This document shows, piece by piece, positions 1 to 9,775 of a DNA stretch of 64,000 nucleotides. The notes beneath the pieces are model-generated. The model ran no database searches. It was not told where the DNA came from and saw nothing but the letters and a program-made list of their open reading frames with translations. The stretch comes from Corynebacterium anserum (GTDB lineage: Bacteria > Actinomycetota > Actinomycetes > Mycobacteriales > Mycobacteriaceae): the NCBI RefSeq assembly GCF_014262665.1, contig NZ_CP046883.1, positions 2,046,001-2,110,000 of the forward strand, given 5' to 3'. Numbering within the stretch: position 1 is the stretch's first letter; each line of letters starts with the position of its first letter. Position numbers and translations under genes: made by a program.

Positions 1-2882
1 TTGGCGGCCTTCTTGGTGGCCTTCTTGGTGGCCTTCTTTCCAGCTTGACGGTTGGATTTCGCCTCCTGATCTCCGTCTGCCGCCTCTTTGGCACGACGCT
101 CCGAGAGCAACTCGTTTGCGCGAGCATCCGTCAACGTCTCCGGCGTATCACCCTTACGCAGCGACGCATTCGTCACCCCGTCGGTGACGTACGGCCCAAA
201 ACGGCCGTCCTTCACCGACATTGGCTTGCCGGACACATCGTTGTCGCCCAATTGTTTCAGCGGAGGCTTCGCCGCCGCGCGACCGCGGCGCTTAGGTTCT
301 GCATAAATGCGTCGAGCCTCATCCAAAGTGATAGAGAAGATCTGATCCTCGCTGGCCAACGACCGAGAATCATTACCCTTCTTCAGATACGGACCATACC
401 GCCCATTCTGAGCCGTAATGAGTTCCCCATCGGACGGATCCACTCCCACCTCACGCGGCAAACTCATCAACTTCAACGCCTCGTCAAGAGTGACCGTCGC
501 CGGCTCCATCGTAGAAAATAGGCTCGCGGTTTTTGGCTTGAGCGTTTCTTCCACAATGTCTTTGATGCGCTTCGCCTTTTGATTCTGAGCCGTCTTAGTC
601 TCCCGCGACAGGGGTTTCTTCCCCTCCCCAGCGCGTTGCGCATCCAACTCATCGCGCTCAGCCTCCCACATAGCTTCGGCCTCGGCGGCGACCCGGGACT
701 CCTCGTCCTCGCCCAGCAGCTCGGTCACATAGGGGCCATAACGTCCCTCACGAGCGACAATCATGCGACCTGACTCCGGGTTAATGCCCAGCTCACGTCC
801 ACTTTGTGGCGTCGCAAAAAGCTTTTCTGCCACGTCCACAGACAACTCGTCAGGAGTCATTGACTCCGGCAAATTAGCACGCTGAACCTCAGGCTCACCG
901 CCGTCTTCAGGGGGAAGTATGCGTTCCAAGTACGGACCATAGCGGCCAACTCGGACCACGATCGGGATGCCATTGGCATCGTCAAAAAGATGCAGCGAGT
1001 TCACACGGCGAGCATCTATCTGTTCCAGGTTGTCGCCCACAATATTCTTGAGGCCGCCGAGCCGGTGAACTTCCTTACCCACGCCTGCCGCATCAGAGCT
1101 CGTGTCACCAAAGTAGAAACCCTTCAGCCACTCGGCGCGTGACTCTCGCCCCTCCGCGATCGCATCCAGCTCATCCTCCATCGCGGAGGTGAAATCATAG
1201 TCCACCAGAGAACCGAAATTCTGCTCCAACAAACCAACTACAGCAAACGCCACCCACGACGGCACGAGAGCATTGCCGCGTGAGAACACGTAACCACGAT
1301 CCTGGATAGTGCGAATGATGGAGGCGTAAGTGGACGGGCGACCAATGCCTAACTCCTCCATCCGCTTCACCAAACTAGCTTCGTTGTAGCGAGCAGGAGG
1401 GGTGGTGGCATGCCCATCAGCCGTCACATCAGAAGCGGACAAGTCATCGCCTTTGGCCAGCACTGGAAGGCGCTTCTCCGCATTGTCAGCCACATCACGA
1501 CCATCGGAGAGCTGCGAAACCTCAACATATGCCTTCAGGAAGCCCTGGAAAGTCACTGTACGGCCCGTCGCGGTGAACTCACATACCTCTCCCCCTGCTG
1601 CCGCGCCGGACACCGTGACCTTCATCGACGTACCACGTGCATCAGCCATCTGCGAGGAAACAGTGCGTTGCCAGATCAACTCATAGAGTTTGAACTCTTC
1701 AGCATCCAATTGACTAGACAGCTGACCCGGCGTTGCGAACTCCTCACCCGCTGGGCGAATCGCTTCGTGAGCCTCCTGGGAATTCTTCACCTTGCGGTTG
1801 TATTGGCGCGGAGCATCTGCCACATACTTGTCACCATAGAGCTCGCGAGCTTGCTTCCGAGCGGCGTCGATACCCGCCTTCGATAAGGTCGTGGAATCCG
1901 TACGCATATAGGTGATGTGACCGTTTTCGTACAAACGCTGAGCGATGCGCATCGTTCGTTCCGAAGTAAAACGAAGCTTACGGCCGGCCTCCTGCTGCAG
2001 GGTGGACGTCATAAACGGTGGATAAGGCCGGCGGGTGTACGGCTTCTCCTCCACACTCGTGACCTGCATGGAGGTTCCGATCAGGCCATCGGCGAGGTCG
2101 CGCGCACGCTCCTCATCCAGAACCAAAGCCTCACCCTTGAGCGTACCGTCGTCACCAAAATCACGTCCCTGGGCGATCTTCTTGCCATCCACACTCGCCA
2201 ATTTCGCCGCGAAGTTGTCCGGCTGTCCCTCCGGCACATACATCTGAGCCGTGAGATCCCAGTACTCCGCGGAGACGAAAGCCATACGCTCGCGCTCACG
2301 TTCAACGATCACTCGAGTCGCCACTGATTGCACGCGACCTGCTGATAGACGCGGCATGACTTTCTTCCACAACACGGGCGAGACTTCGTAGCCATAGAGG
2401 CGATCCAACACGCGCCGCGCCTCTTGCGCATCCACCAGGTCGTAGTCCAGCTCACGAGTATCTTCCGCCGCAGCGAGAATAGCCGGCTTAGTGATCTCGT
2501 GGAATACCATGCGGCGCACAGGGACTTTCGGCTTCAGCACTTCCAACAAGTGCCAGGCAATAGCTTCGCCTTCACGGTCGGGGTCAGTCGCGAGGTACAG
2601 CTCATCCACTTGCTTGAGCTTGGCTTTAAGGTCAGCGACCTTCTTCTTCTTGTCCGGGCTGACCACGTAGAGAGGTTGGAAATCAGAATCCACGTTTACA
2701 CCGAGGCGAGCCCATGGTTCTTTCTTGTATTTCGCTGGAACATCGGCAGCCCCGCGCGGCAGATCACGAATGTGGCCCACCGATGCTTCCACGATGTAGT
2801 TAGGGCCAAGGTACGGAGCAATCTTCTTTGCCTTCGTTGCGGACTCAACGATCACCAGACGTTTCACGTCATTTTGTGCCAT
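1..2882 (-). CDS. topA: DNA topoisomerase I (3' end beyond window)
   Basis: Type IA topoisomerase that relaxes negative supercoils. The protein opens with MAQNDVKRLVIVESATKAKK, the start of the TOPRIM domain. The catalytic tyrosine lies in ITYMRTDS at about residue 323. The C-terminal half carries repeated GRYGPYV-type motifs, which in actinobacterial TopA replace the Cys4 zinc fingers of the E. coli enzyme. The reading frame runs 960 codons to the window edge and is still open in a Lys/Ala-rich basic tail (KKATKKATKKAA), the usual end of corynebacterial and mycobacterial TopA, so little should be missing. The start at 2882 gives the conserved N-terminus. It lies 393 bp downstream of cspA on the same strand. 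Confidence 0.97.
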   Translation of the reverse strand, partial: MAQNDVKRLVIVESATKAKKIAPYLGPNYIVEASVGHIRDLPRGAADVPAKYKKEPWARLGVNVDSDFQPLYVVSPDKKKKVADLKAKLKQVDELYLATDPDREGEAIAWHLLEVLKPKVPVRRMVFHEITKPAILAAAEDTRELDYDLVDAQEARRVLDRLYGYEVSPVLWKKVMPRLSAGRVQSVATRVIVERERERMAFVSAEYWDLTAQMYVPEGQPDNFAAKLASVDGKKIAQGRDFGDDGTLKGEALVLDEERARDLADGLIGTSMQVTSVEEKPYTRRPYPPFMTSTLQQEAGRKLRFTSERTMRIAQRLYENGHITYMRTDSTTLSKAGIDAARKQARELYGDKYVADAPRQYNRKVKNSQEAHEAIRPAGEEFATPGQLSSQLDAEEFKLYELIWQRTVSSQMADARGTSMKVTVSGAAAGGEVCEFTATGRTVTFQGFLKAYVEVSQLSDGRDVADNAEKRLPVLAKGDDLSASDVTADGHATTPPARYNEASLVKRMEELGIGRPSTYASIIRTIQDRGYVFSRGNALVPSWVAFAVVGLLEQNFGSLVDYDFTSAMEDELDAIAEGRESRAEWLKGFYFGDTSSDAAGVGKEVHRLGGLKNIVGDNLEQIDARRVNSLHLFDDANGIPIVVRVGRYGPYLERILPPEDGGEPEVQRANLPESMTPDELSVDVAEKLFATPQSGRELGINPESGRMIVAREGRYGPYVTELLGEDEESRVAAEAEAMWEAERDELDAQRAGEGKKPLSRETKTAQNQKAKRIKDIVEETLKPKTASLFSTMEPATVTLDEALKLMSLPREVGVDPSDGELITAQNGRYGPYLKKGNDSRSLASEDQIFSITLDEARRIYAEPKRRGRAAAKPPLKQLGDNDVSGKPMSVKDGRFGPYVTDGVTNASLRKGDTPETLTDARANELLSERRAKEAADGDQEAKSNRQAGKKATKKATKKAA

Positions 2883-2940
2883 GGGCGTGGATCACTCTTC
2901 CTTAATTCTTGCTCTCTATACGAAGTTGCGTGTTGCGCAG

Positions 2941-3042
2941 GGTGACCGTCACTACACGGGCGGTCATCTCTGCACAGCACAACTATCTCTACTTCTGTAC
3001 AGCATGACTATCTCTACACAGAGTGGTCATCTCTGCACAGCG
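2941..3042. repeat. Imperfect repeats in the topA leader region
   Basis: The 393-bp gap between cspA and topA holds no gene. It contains degenerate repeats built on the words ATCTCTGCACAGC and TATCTCTAC. A 17-bp word (GGTCATCTCTGCACAGC) occurs exactly at 2962-2978 and 3025-3041, with two diverged copies between. These lie 60-160 bases upstream of the topA start and would fall in its promoter or 5' leader. Function unknown. Confidence 0.6.
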
Positions 3043-3188
3043 TGGTCGCTCACCAAAATGGTTTATATCACCAGTTCTAAGGGACTCTACATAACCCACC
3101 GTTAATCATCACTAATCCGGTGTGGTGTCGGGCGCTGTTTTCTCCCCTGTCGACGCCACCACATACCCCTCACAACGCTCATGAAAAA

Positions 3189-3230
3189 CCGCCACGACGC
3201 TGCACTTTAACCGATGCGCAGCCGTGGCGG
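3189..3230 (-). terminator. Rho-independent terminator of cspA
   Basis: Inverted repeat 3189-3203 / 3218-3230 (CCGCCACG..CGCTGC against GCAGCCGTGGCGG, with a two-base bulge). On the minus strand the stem is followed by GGTTTTTCAT. It sits 46 bases past the cspA stop and reads in the cspA direction. Confidence 0.75.
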
Positions 3231-3275
3231 GGAGAGGGTGCATTCCCGAGGGTGCACTCACTTTGCCACTAGGCT

Positions 3276-3479
3276 CTACAGTGCCACGACATTTTGTGCC
3301 TGAAGCCCCTTGTCGGATTCACCCACCTCGAACTCCACCTTCTGATCCTCTTCCAGAGTGCGGAAGCCACTACCTTTGATCTCTGAGTAGTGAACAAAAA
3401 TATCCTTAGAGCCATCATCTGGGGCGATAAAGCCAAAGCCCTTCTCCGCGTTGAACCACTTCACGGTTCCCTGTGCCAT
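3276..3479 (-). CDS. cspA: Cold-shock protein (CspA family)
   Basis: A 67-residue single cold-shock domain that binds single-stranded nucleic acid and acts as an RNA chaperone. RNP1 is visible as KGFGFIAP and RNP2 as DIFVHYSEI. The length is typical of the family. The start is supported by AAGGAG about seven bases upstream of the ATG. A clear terminator lies downstream, so it is probably monocistronic. It stands next to topA and the SftH-type helicase, the same neighbourhood as in mycobacteria. Confidence 0.96.
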   Translation of the reverse strand: MAQGTVKWFNAEKGFGFIAPDDGSKDIFVHYSEIKGSGFRTLEEDQKVEFEVGESDKGLQAQNVVAL

Positions 3480-3736
3480 GTCTGCTCCTTATATATGCGA
3501 TTAGCCACCAGTGTGCCACGGTTCACAACATTTTAGGGAAGGAAAGTAAAAATAAGTCTTAAAGAGCACCCTTTTGGGCTGGTGAGAGCGCTGCCAACAG
3601 AGGTTCCTGTGCGTCGATAATCTGCCGATAACCTTCAGTCTCAGGCGTCGATTAAGCTGCTGTAATTATCATAACCCCCGCTCTTCCATGTCCGTGATAC
3701 CTCTCCGTACACAGCAACTCCCACCCTTAACACACC

Positions 3737-6079
3737 ATGACCACCTGCTCTTCCAGCCCACGCCCTACCTTCGGTGACGAACTACTCGATTCCCTGGTCG
3801 CCGCCATGCCTCGCAGCACACTGACCCATGTTCGGCATGAACCAGCGCGCAGTTCCATCCCGGCGCAATGGCCAGATTGGGTCCATCCGGATCTCATAGC
3901 CTTCTTAGCCAACGAAGGCATTACCCACCCCTGGTGTCATCAAATAGCCACTGCCGAGCATGCCTGGAACGGTCAGGATGTCATCGTGGCAACGTCTACC
4001 GCCTCCGGAAAAAGTTTGGGTTATCAGCTTCCAGTCCTCTCCGCCCTAGCCTCCGACGCCCATAGCTCCGCCACAGCGCTATATATCTCACCAACAAAAG
4101 CTCTCGCCCAGGACCAACGGGCGTCTCTAGCGAGGATGTGCGCGGAGACACATGCGCTGAAAAACATCATGGTCGCCACCTACGACGGCGATACTCCCAC
4201 CGAGACTCGTCGGATCATCCGGGAGCAAGCACGGATCATCGTCACTAACCCTGACATGCTGCATGCCTCCATCTTGGGAAATCCGAGTGCTTGGACACGC
4301 CTGCTCAAAACCCTGAAATACGTGATTGTGGACGAATGCCACGTGTATCGAGGTGTATTTGGGGCCCACACCTCGCTTGTAATGAGAAGATTGCTACGAC
4401 TGGCAACCCACCCCCCGGTGGTGATATTTGCATCGGCAACGAGCGTTGACCCTGCAGCACATGCACAGCGATTAAGCGGTCGCCGGGACATCGTGGCGGT
4501 AACGAAAGACGGCTCTCCCTCCGGGGAGAGGACGATTGCCTTATGGGAACCGGGATTCCTTCCTGATGCCACGGGCGAACACGGTGCTCCGGTACGACGT
4601 GCGGCCAACACAGAGGCCGCAGAGATCATGGGCAGGATCATCGCAGCAGGTGCGCGAACTCTGACCTTCGTGCGTTCGCGCCGAGGTGCGGAAGTAGTAG
4701 CGATGGGCGCCGCCGAACAACTAGGGGCGATGGGACGACCTGACGATTCCCGGCGCGTTGCGGCATACCGAGCTGGTTACACCCCTGAGGATCGACGTAA
4801 ATTGGAACGGCAGCTCGACGAGGGTGAACTGTTGGGAATGGCCAGTACCAATGCGTTGGAATTAGGTATTGATGTAGGCGGGCTCGATACCGTATTGAGC
4901 TGCGGTTTTCCGGGAACGATCGCTAGTTTTCGGCAACAGGCTGGACGCGCCGGTCGGCGAGGCCAAGGTTCGCTTGTCCTCTTCATCGGCGCTGATGACC
5001 CAATGGATACCTACCTGGTGCATCACCCCGAGGCGTTATTGGAAAAACCAGTAGAGAACACAGTTTTCGACCCCTCTAATCCATACGTATTAGCCGACCA
5101 TCTCGTCTGTGCCGCCGCTGAGAAGCCCCTATCCGACGCAGAAGTGAGCAGCTGGGGCGGAGAAAAAGTCGTGCAGGATCTGCTGAGTCAGGGCTCCCTG
5201 AAACGCCGACCCCGGGGCATCTTTGCAAATTTACAGACTGCGGCTCATGTCCATGCGCGCATCACGGTAAGAGGCGGCGCGGCCGAACATGTGGTGATTG
5301 TGGACAAGAACGACGGGCGGGTACTCGGCACTGTGGATGCCAGCCGTGCCGTAAGCGATGTCCACACCGGGGCTGTCTACATGCACCAATCTGAGACGTA
5401 TGTTGTGGATGAGCTGAACCTTGACGAGGCGGTGGCCTGGGTTCACGCCGACATGCCCGAATACACCACTCGCGTACGTCGGGACACGGATATCCAGCTT
5501 CGCCGAACAAGATCCACGCGCAAACTCATGGATGGCGTCTGGCTCGCTGACGTGGACGTCGAAGTTTCGCACAAAGTGCACTCCTTCGTGAAGCGACTGC
5601 CGAGTGGCGAAATCCTTGAGACTGTTCCGTTAGAAGCTCCGCCAGTGAGACTGTTCACCCGCGCCGTGGCCTACACCATAGAACCGGACGTGCTTCTCGA
5701 TCTTGGGTTGGTGGAACCGACATGGCCCGGCGCATTACACGCGGCAGAGCATGCAGCTATTGGCCTACTCCCTTTATTTGCGACTTGTGATCGCTGGGAT
5801 ATTGGGGGTGTCTCCACGGTGCATCACGCAGACACGGGGCTTCCTACGATCTTTGTCTACGACGGTTACACCGGTGGTGCAGGGTTTTCCGAACGAGGTT
5901 TTCACACATTTGGAGCATGGATGAAAGCTACAGCTGATGCCGTGGAATCCTGTGAATGCGAATCGGGCTGCCCTTCCTGTATCCAGTCCCCCAAATGCGG
6001 CAATGGCAACGAGCCGTTGTTTAAGGCAGGAGCTGTATCAATCCTCCGCATGCTGGCAGATGCGTGCAGTACGACATGA
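3737..6079 (+). CDS. SftH/MrfA-type superfamily 2 DNA helicase (DUF1998)
   Basis: A 780-residue DEAD/DEAH-type helicase of the Hrq1/MrfA/SftH group, whose members are 3'-5' DNA helicases linked to repair of crosslinks or mitomycin damage. Motif I is STASGKS at residues 87-93 and motif II is DECH at 199-202. The helicase C-terminal domain contains QQAGRAGRRGQGS (motif VI). The C-terminal DUF1998 region ends with a cysteine cluster (CECESGCPSC, then KCGNGN; about residues 739-754), which in this family binds a metal. The start at 3737 gives the usual N-terminus; the next in-frame Met is residue 24. It is divergent from cspA and sits at the edge of the Tad locus, the helicase/secretion neighbourhood of actinobacteria. 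Confidence 0.9.
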   Translation: MTTCSSSPRPTFGDELLDSLVAAMPRSTLTHVRHEPARSSIPAQWPDWVHPDLIAFLANEGITHPWCHQIATAEHAWNGQDVIVATSTASGKSLGYQLPVLSALASDAHSSATALYISPTKALAQDQRASLARMCAETHALKNIMVATYDGDTPTETRRIIREQARIIVTNPDMLHASILGNPSAWTRLLKTLKYVIVDECHVYRGVFGAHTSLVMRRLLRLATHPPVVIFASATSVDPAAHAQRLSGRRDIVAVTKDGSPSGERTIALWEPGFLPDATGEHGAPVRRAANTEAAEIMGRIIAAGARTLTFVRSRRGAEVVAMGAAEQLGAMGRPDDSRRVAAYRAGYTPEDRRKLERQLDEGELLGMASTNALELGIDVGGLDTVLSCGFPGTIASFRQQAGRAGRRGQGSLVLFIGADDPMDTYLVHHPEALLEKPVENTVFDPSNPYVLADHLVCAAAEKPLSDAEVSSWGGEKVVQDLLSQGSLKRRPRGIFANLQTAAHVHARITVRGGAAEHVVIVDKNDGRVLGTVDASRAVSDVHTGAVYMHQSETYVVDELNLDEAVAWVHADMPEYTTRVRRDTDIQLRRTRSTRKLMDGVWLADVDVEVSHKVHSFVKRLPSGEILETVPLEAPPVRLFTRAVAYTIEPDVLLDLGLVEPTWPGALHAAEHAAIGLLPLFATCDRWDIGGVSTVHHADTGLPTIFVYDGYTGGAGFSERGFHTFGAWMKATADAVESCECESGCPSCIQSPKCGNGNEPLFKAGAVSILRMLADACSTT

Positions 6080-6100
6080 GGTGAGTGTGTACCCCAGACC

Positions 6101-6126
6101 GCGGATGAGATACGCGGATGAGATAC
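6101..6126. repeat. 13-bp tandem duplication (2 copies)
   Basis: GCGGATGAGATAC occurs twice in perfect tandem (6101-6113, 6114-6126), followed by GCGG, in the 159-bp gap between the helicase and the lipase gene. Confidence 0.85.
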
Positions 6127-6238
6127 GCGGCATAGATGTGCGCAGTAGATGTATACGCTGCGACATGAAAAGCAAAAACGTGCATTCAGCGGTGCAGAGA
6201 ACATATAGTTTTCACTTAGAACATTGTGGAGGCTACTC

Positions 6239-7644
6239 GTGACTCTTTTACCTTTTTCTTGCCTTAAAACTGCCTTAACCACCAGGGTTAAAACCAGTGC
6301 GTCATCGCTACGTCATGCCGTAGCGTTTCTCGGATCGGTGGCATTAGTGGGTGGAAGTCTGGCCGCTGAAGCTGCTCCGGCTCATGCCCAGTCGTCGGAC
6401 GTTATCGGATCATTTGCGGACGTCACCCCTGCGTCCGCAGTGGATTTGGGTGAGGCTCCTCACCCTCTACCGGACTATGGCGGTACTCCCGTGGATTCTG
6501 GGCTGGTGGTGGGAACCCCTCCAGCAGAGACGGGCAAAGCCATGAACGAGGTTTCTTTAGACCCATCCGTTGGCTTAAGTTCCGCCGCTGTTCAACAACG
6601 TTTTTCATACTCCACGGTAAATCAACACGGCGAGGTGGCGGCATCGACAGCGAGCTTGTTTCTCCCCAAAGGACCAGCTCCCAAGGGAGGCTGGCCAGTA
6701 CTGGCGTGGGCACACGGCACTGTGGGTTTGGGGGACCAGTGCACGCCAAGTATGAATCCTCAGGGAGAACGCGACCACAAGTACTTAATCCACTGGCTTG
6801 AGGAAGGCTATGCGATCGTAGCGACGGACTATGTTGGACTTGGCTCTCCCGGTATGCATAGCTATCTCAATGGAAAGGTCAACGCGGCTAATGTGGTGGA
6901 TTCCGTCATTGCTTCTCGCGAGCTAGAGGAAGGACAAGAGCTCAGCAAAAAGTGGGCAGTCATCGGGCAATCCCAAGGCGGCGGCAGCGCGTTGCACGTT
7001 GCTCTCAGCGCTACAAAACGCAGCGCCGATGCTGGTCTCGATTACCGAGGTGCAGTTGCCACTGGAGCACCTGCATACATTGAGGAAATCGTCCTAGCCG
7101 CAGGGCCTACTTTCCCACCCGTTCCCCTCCCAAGTGGACTGTCCGTATATTCGCTATATATCCTTGCTGCGTTTCAGGAAGCTCATCCCGAAGTTGACCT
7201 AAATTCTGCGCTGACGGATGAAGGTCGCCAGATGATTGCCGCAGCCAAGAAGTCCTGCAACGATCAAACAGCAGCCGTGGTTAAGGGCGTGAATGTCGCC
7301 CGTGCGTTCCGCAAGCCTTTGCGCGATGTTCCTGGTTTAGCCACCGCCCTTCGAGATTTTATGTCGACTCCCACGAGTGGTTATGACAAACCTGTATTTC
7401 TTGGTCACGGTCTCACAGATATCGATGTGCCCTCTCCCATCGGGGTGGTCTTGAACTCCGACATGTGGCTCACCAGTTCATCGGTGACGCCAAGAAACGG
7501 AATCTCCGCGTAGACGTCCACTGGTATCCCACTGATCACAGTGGGACGGTGCTTGCCTCCATGAAGGACTCCACCCCATTCCTGCACGAGATTTTTACAC
7601 AAAAACCACCGACGTCCTCCATCTCCGGTTCCTCCGTGGTGTAG
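6239..7644 (+). pseudogene. Secreted lipase with a -1 frameshift before the catalytic His
   Basis: Secretory lipase-like alpha/beta hydrolase of the LIP family, as found in lipophilic corynebacteria. The start is GTG 6239, with GGAGG upstream and a signal peptide ending near AAPAHAQS. The nucleophile is Ser in GQSQGG, and the acid residue is probably Asp in GHGLTDIDVP. The frame from 6239 stops at 7513, giving a wrong tail after DMWLT. From 7471 the adjacent frame continues HQFIGDAKKRNLRVDVHWYP and then DHSGTVLA, with the likely catalytic His, to a stop at 7642-7644. One lost base at about 7469-7471 (ctcaccag where ctccaccag would fit) explains it. Either this is a real inactivating mutation or a sequencing error; the full-length product would be about 468 residues. 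It is inserted between the conserved helicase and Tad genes. Confidence 0.85.
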
Positions 7645-7689
7645 CTTGTGCGTAAAACTCAGTAGACACCTAGGTACGTGCATTCCCCG

Positions 7690-7989
7690 TTACTCGACGG
7701 GTCCGGCGACCGCGTGGGCGTGTCGAATACCTACCGTTACATTGACGCTGACATCGTCTCCATCAACTCTGCAATCATCCATGTGGGCACCATTGGCGTG
7801 TACAAAGGATTCCGCCACCACGCACGCCTCACCATTACCGTAGGCGTGCGCAGTTGCCGCTGAGATCGCTGCAATATCAGCTGCTACCTCAGCTCGTTGT
7901 TCATGGAGAAGTAGTTCAGTGCCCATAGCAACTGTCCCTGCCACAGCGATGACGGACAAGACGCATGAAACGCCGAAAACTGTGCTCAC
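7690..7989 (-). CDS. TadE-like protein of the helicase/secretion neighbourhood
   Basis: 99 residues starting at GTG 7989. It has one N-terminal hydrophobic segment (FGVSCVLSVIAVAGTVA), then a short helix and an extracytoplasmic part with two cysteines. It matches in size and place the Rv3654c-type TadE-like protein, the last gene of the actinobacterial Tad cluster. It is probably a minor pseudopilin or pilus assembly component. It lies 25 bases after the preceding TadE-like gene in the same operon. Assignment rests mainly on context and topology. Confidence 0.75.
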   Translation of the reverse strand: MSTVFGVSCVLSVIAVAGTVAMGTELLLHEQRAEVAADIAAISAATAHAYGNGEACVVAESFVHANGAHMDDCRVDGDDVSVNVTVGIRHAHAVAGPVE

Positions 7990-8014
7990 TGTTCTTCCTA
8001 GCTACCATCTTGAA

Positions 8015-8320
8015 TTATTGGCTCGGCTCGGCGATCACGGTAGCGTGAGCTGTTACATCAAACATCACTGCTTTGTGGCTCACTCGAACTTCTATAGCCT
8101 GCTGACCTGCAATATTAACGGCCTGTTTTCCTACTCTCGCTTCGGGACTTCGGGTTCGGACATACGCCGCACCGTCACCCCCGAGAGCCTCAATTCGTGC
8201 CGCATCCCGGGCAAGAGACTCCACCGTCGAACGCGTGGCGACAGTGCTAAAGCCGCCGAGAAGTATGCCAACCGTGGCTGCCAGCGCTGTGAACACCATG
8301 CTGGCTTCGACGGTGTTCAC
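8015..8320 (-). CDS. TadE family protein
   Basis: 101 residues from GTG 8320, with GGAGG just upstream. The N-terminus NTVEASMVFTALAATVGILL is the TadE signature: a Glu at position 5 beside a hydrophobic segment, as in type IV pilin-like processing and assembly motifs. It corresponds to mycobacterial Rv3655c. It is a likely minor pseudopilin of the Flp/Tad pilus-like system and lies three bases downstream of the pilin gene. Confidence 0.8.
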   Translation of the reverse strand: MNTVEASMVFTALAATVGILLGGFSTVATRSTVESLARDAARIEALGGDGAAYVRTRSPEARVGKQAVNIAGQQAIEVRVSHKAVMFDVTAHATVIAEPSQ

Positions 8321-8323
8321 CTT

Positions 8324-8611
8324 TTAACCTCCCTCGTTCAAGGCGCGCTCAAAGATACCGCTTAGTGCATTTTCCACCGAATCGGAAGTCACCACCGTGT
8401 AAAGCAGGGCGCCTAACGCAGCGGCTGCCACGCATCCCAACGCGTATTCAATGGTGGACATACCCCGTTCATCCTCGTAATGAGCTGAAATTTGCTGCAC
8501 AATTTTGGCCATGACTTCTGAAAGCCACGTCTGACCCCGGTTGGCGTAGTGCATCGCCTGCGTCAGCGGACTTACCCCAGCCGTCTGTTCTGAATGATTA
8601 GTCAATGTCAT
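8324..8611 (-). CDS. Flp-type pilin subunit (DUF4244)
   Basis: 95 residues. DERGMSTIEYALGCVAAAALGALLY is a class III signal: hydrophilic leader, Gly cleavage site, Glu at mature position 5 and a hydrophobic stretch. DUF4244 proteins occupy the major pilin position of the actinobacterial Tad cluster (Rv3656c). The start ATG 8611 was chosen over an upstream ATG because AGGAGGGG precedes it at good spacing. No prepilin peptidase gene is visible in this window, so processing must be encoded elsewhere. Confidence 0.85.
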   Translation of the reverse strand: MTLTNHSEQTAGVSPLTQAMHYANRGQTWLSEVMAKIVQQISAHYEDERGMSTIEYALGCVAAAALGALLYTVVTSDSVENALSGIFERALNEGG

Positions 8612-8701
8612 AAAAAATCCCCTCCTAGTATGAAGCATCCGTGACATGCAGATGCTTTTCGATGTCAACGTTCGCATTCGTCAACATCTCGGTTTTGTCT
8701 T

Positions 8702-9775
8702 TTATATTCCCGCCAGGCCTATGACCAATGGGATTAATCCCACAAGTACAAAAGCTGGCAGAAAACACAGCGTCAGTGGTGCGGCAATCACTACTAGCAC
8801 TCTCTCCGCACCAGCTTGTGTCTGGTCCGCGGCAAGTCTGCGTAGACGTGCCGCTTGTATACGTGCACCGTGGGATAGCACCGTACCTGACCTGGCTTGC
8901 TGCGATGCCTGACGAGCGACCGGACCATAGTGCGGGTCCCTGGCTAGGCCATCCCATGCTCTTTCCCCTGCCCCCAATGCTAGAAGCGCGGATACCAGTT
9001 GTTTTTCTTCCGATGTGCCGTGCGCTGCTACCGACCAGGCCTCACCTGTCGGTAATCCAGCATCGAGTGCGCCAGCGAAAACGTCGCAACATCTTGCAGC
9101 ATCTAATGGATTTTCTTCAGCATCGTTCTGCCGAGGCCCTGCCCTGCCACCCACACCGCCGAGAACTGTCACTGTGAGAACTTCAACCCAAAGCATGCCC
9201 CCACAAGCTAACGTGGTTCCAACCAGAAGTAACGCGTTGCCTAACGGGCTAAACAGCAATAATGTAGCGCATCCCATACCCATGGATTGACCAAGTATTA
9301 CAGCACCAATTGGCATGCTTAAAAGAATGATCATGGTTAGTCGAGCACCTGCCATCGCGCTGCGCGCTTTTTGTCTGCATGCGATCTGAGCGTCGAGGTC
9401 ATCTACGTAGCGTTCAGATAGTTCCGCGAGGCCCAATCCGCGTGTATGAGACATTGCCCATAGACGGTAAAAGCGGTCCATTGGCGGCTGAGCATTGTCC
9501 GCTACAGCATCCACGGGTTCTCCTAGCCGAACTCGGCTCAAACTTACAGTGACGTTATCAACGAGTTCCGCATCATCCATGAATTCCGTAGCATGTTCCA
9601 CCGCGGTTTCGATATGTGCTCCAGCCCATACTTCGCGTGCTACTGCATCCACAAAGTCACGTATGTGCTCAATCTGCTGCGCTCCGCGTGCCATGTCGAT
9701 AATGCGGCGAATAACTACAGTCGCAGTCCCAAGCAACATGGCCACCACCCCTGCCCACACCACTGCGTTCATCAT
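8702..9775 (-). CDS. Fused TadB-TadC type II secretion F-domain membrane protein
   Basis: 357 residues. The N-terminal part (to about 190) resembles TadB, with helices at residues 3-22 and about 145-190. The C-terminal part, from ENPLDAARCCDVFAGALDAG on, resembles TadC and ends in a hydrophobic segment (VIAAPLTLCFLPAFVLVGLI). In mycobacteria these are two genes (Rv3658c, Rv3657c); here one frame covers both. It is the inner-membrane platform for pilus assembly. Its ATG overlaps the tadA stop by four bases (ATGA), with GGAGG upstream, indicating translational coupling. Confidence 0.82.
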   Translation of the reverse strand: MMNAVVWAGVVAMLLGTATVVIRRIIDMARGAQQIEHIRDFVDAVAREVWAGAHIETAVEHATEFMDDAELVDNVTVSLSRVRLGEPVDAVADNAQPPMDRFYRLWAMSHTRGLGLAELSERYVDDLDAQIACRQKARSAMAGARLTMIILLSMPIGAVILGQSMGMGCATLLLFSPLGNALLLVGTTLACGGMLWVEVLTVTVLGGVGGRAGPRQNDAEENPLDAARCCDVFAGALDAGLPTGEAWSVAAHGTSEEKQLVSALLALGAGERAWDGLARDPHYGPVARQASQQARSGTVLSHGARIQAARLRRLAADQTQAGAERVLVVIAAPLTLCFLPAFVLVGLIPLVIGLAGI

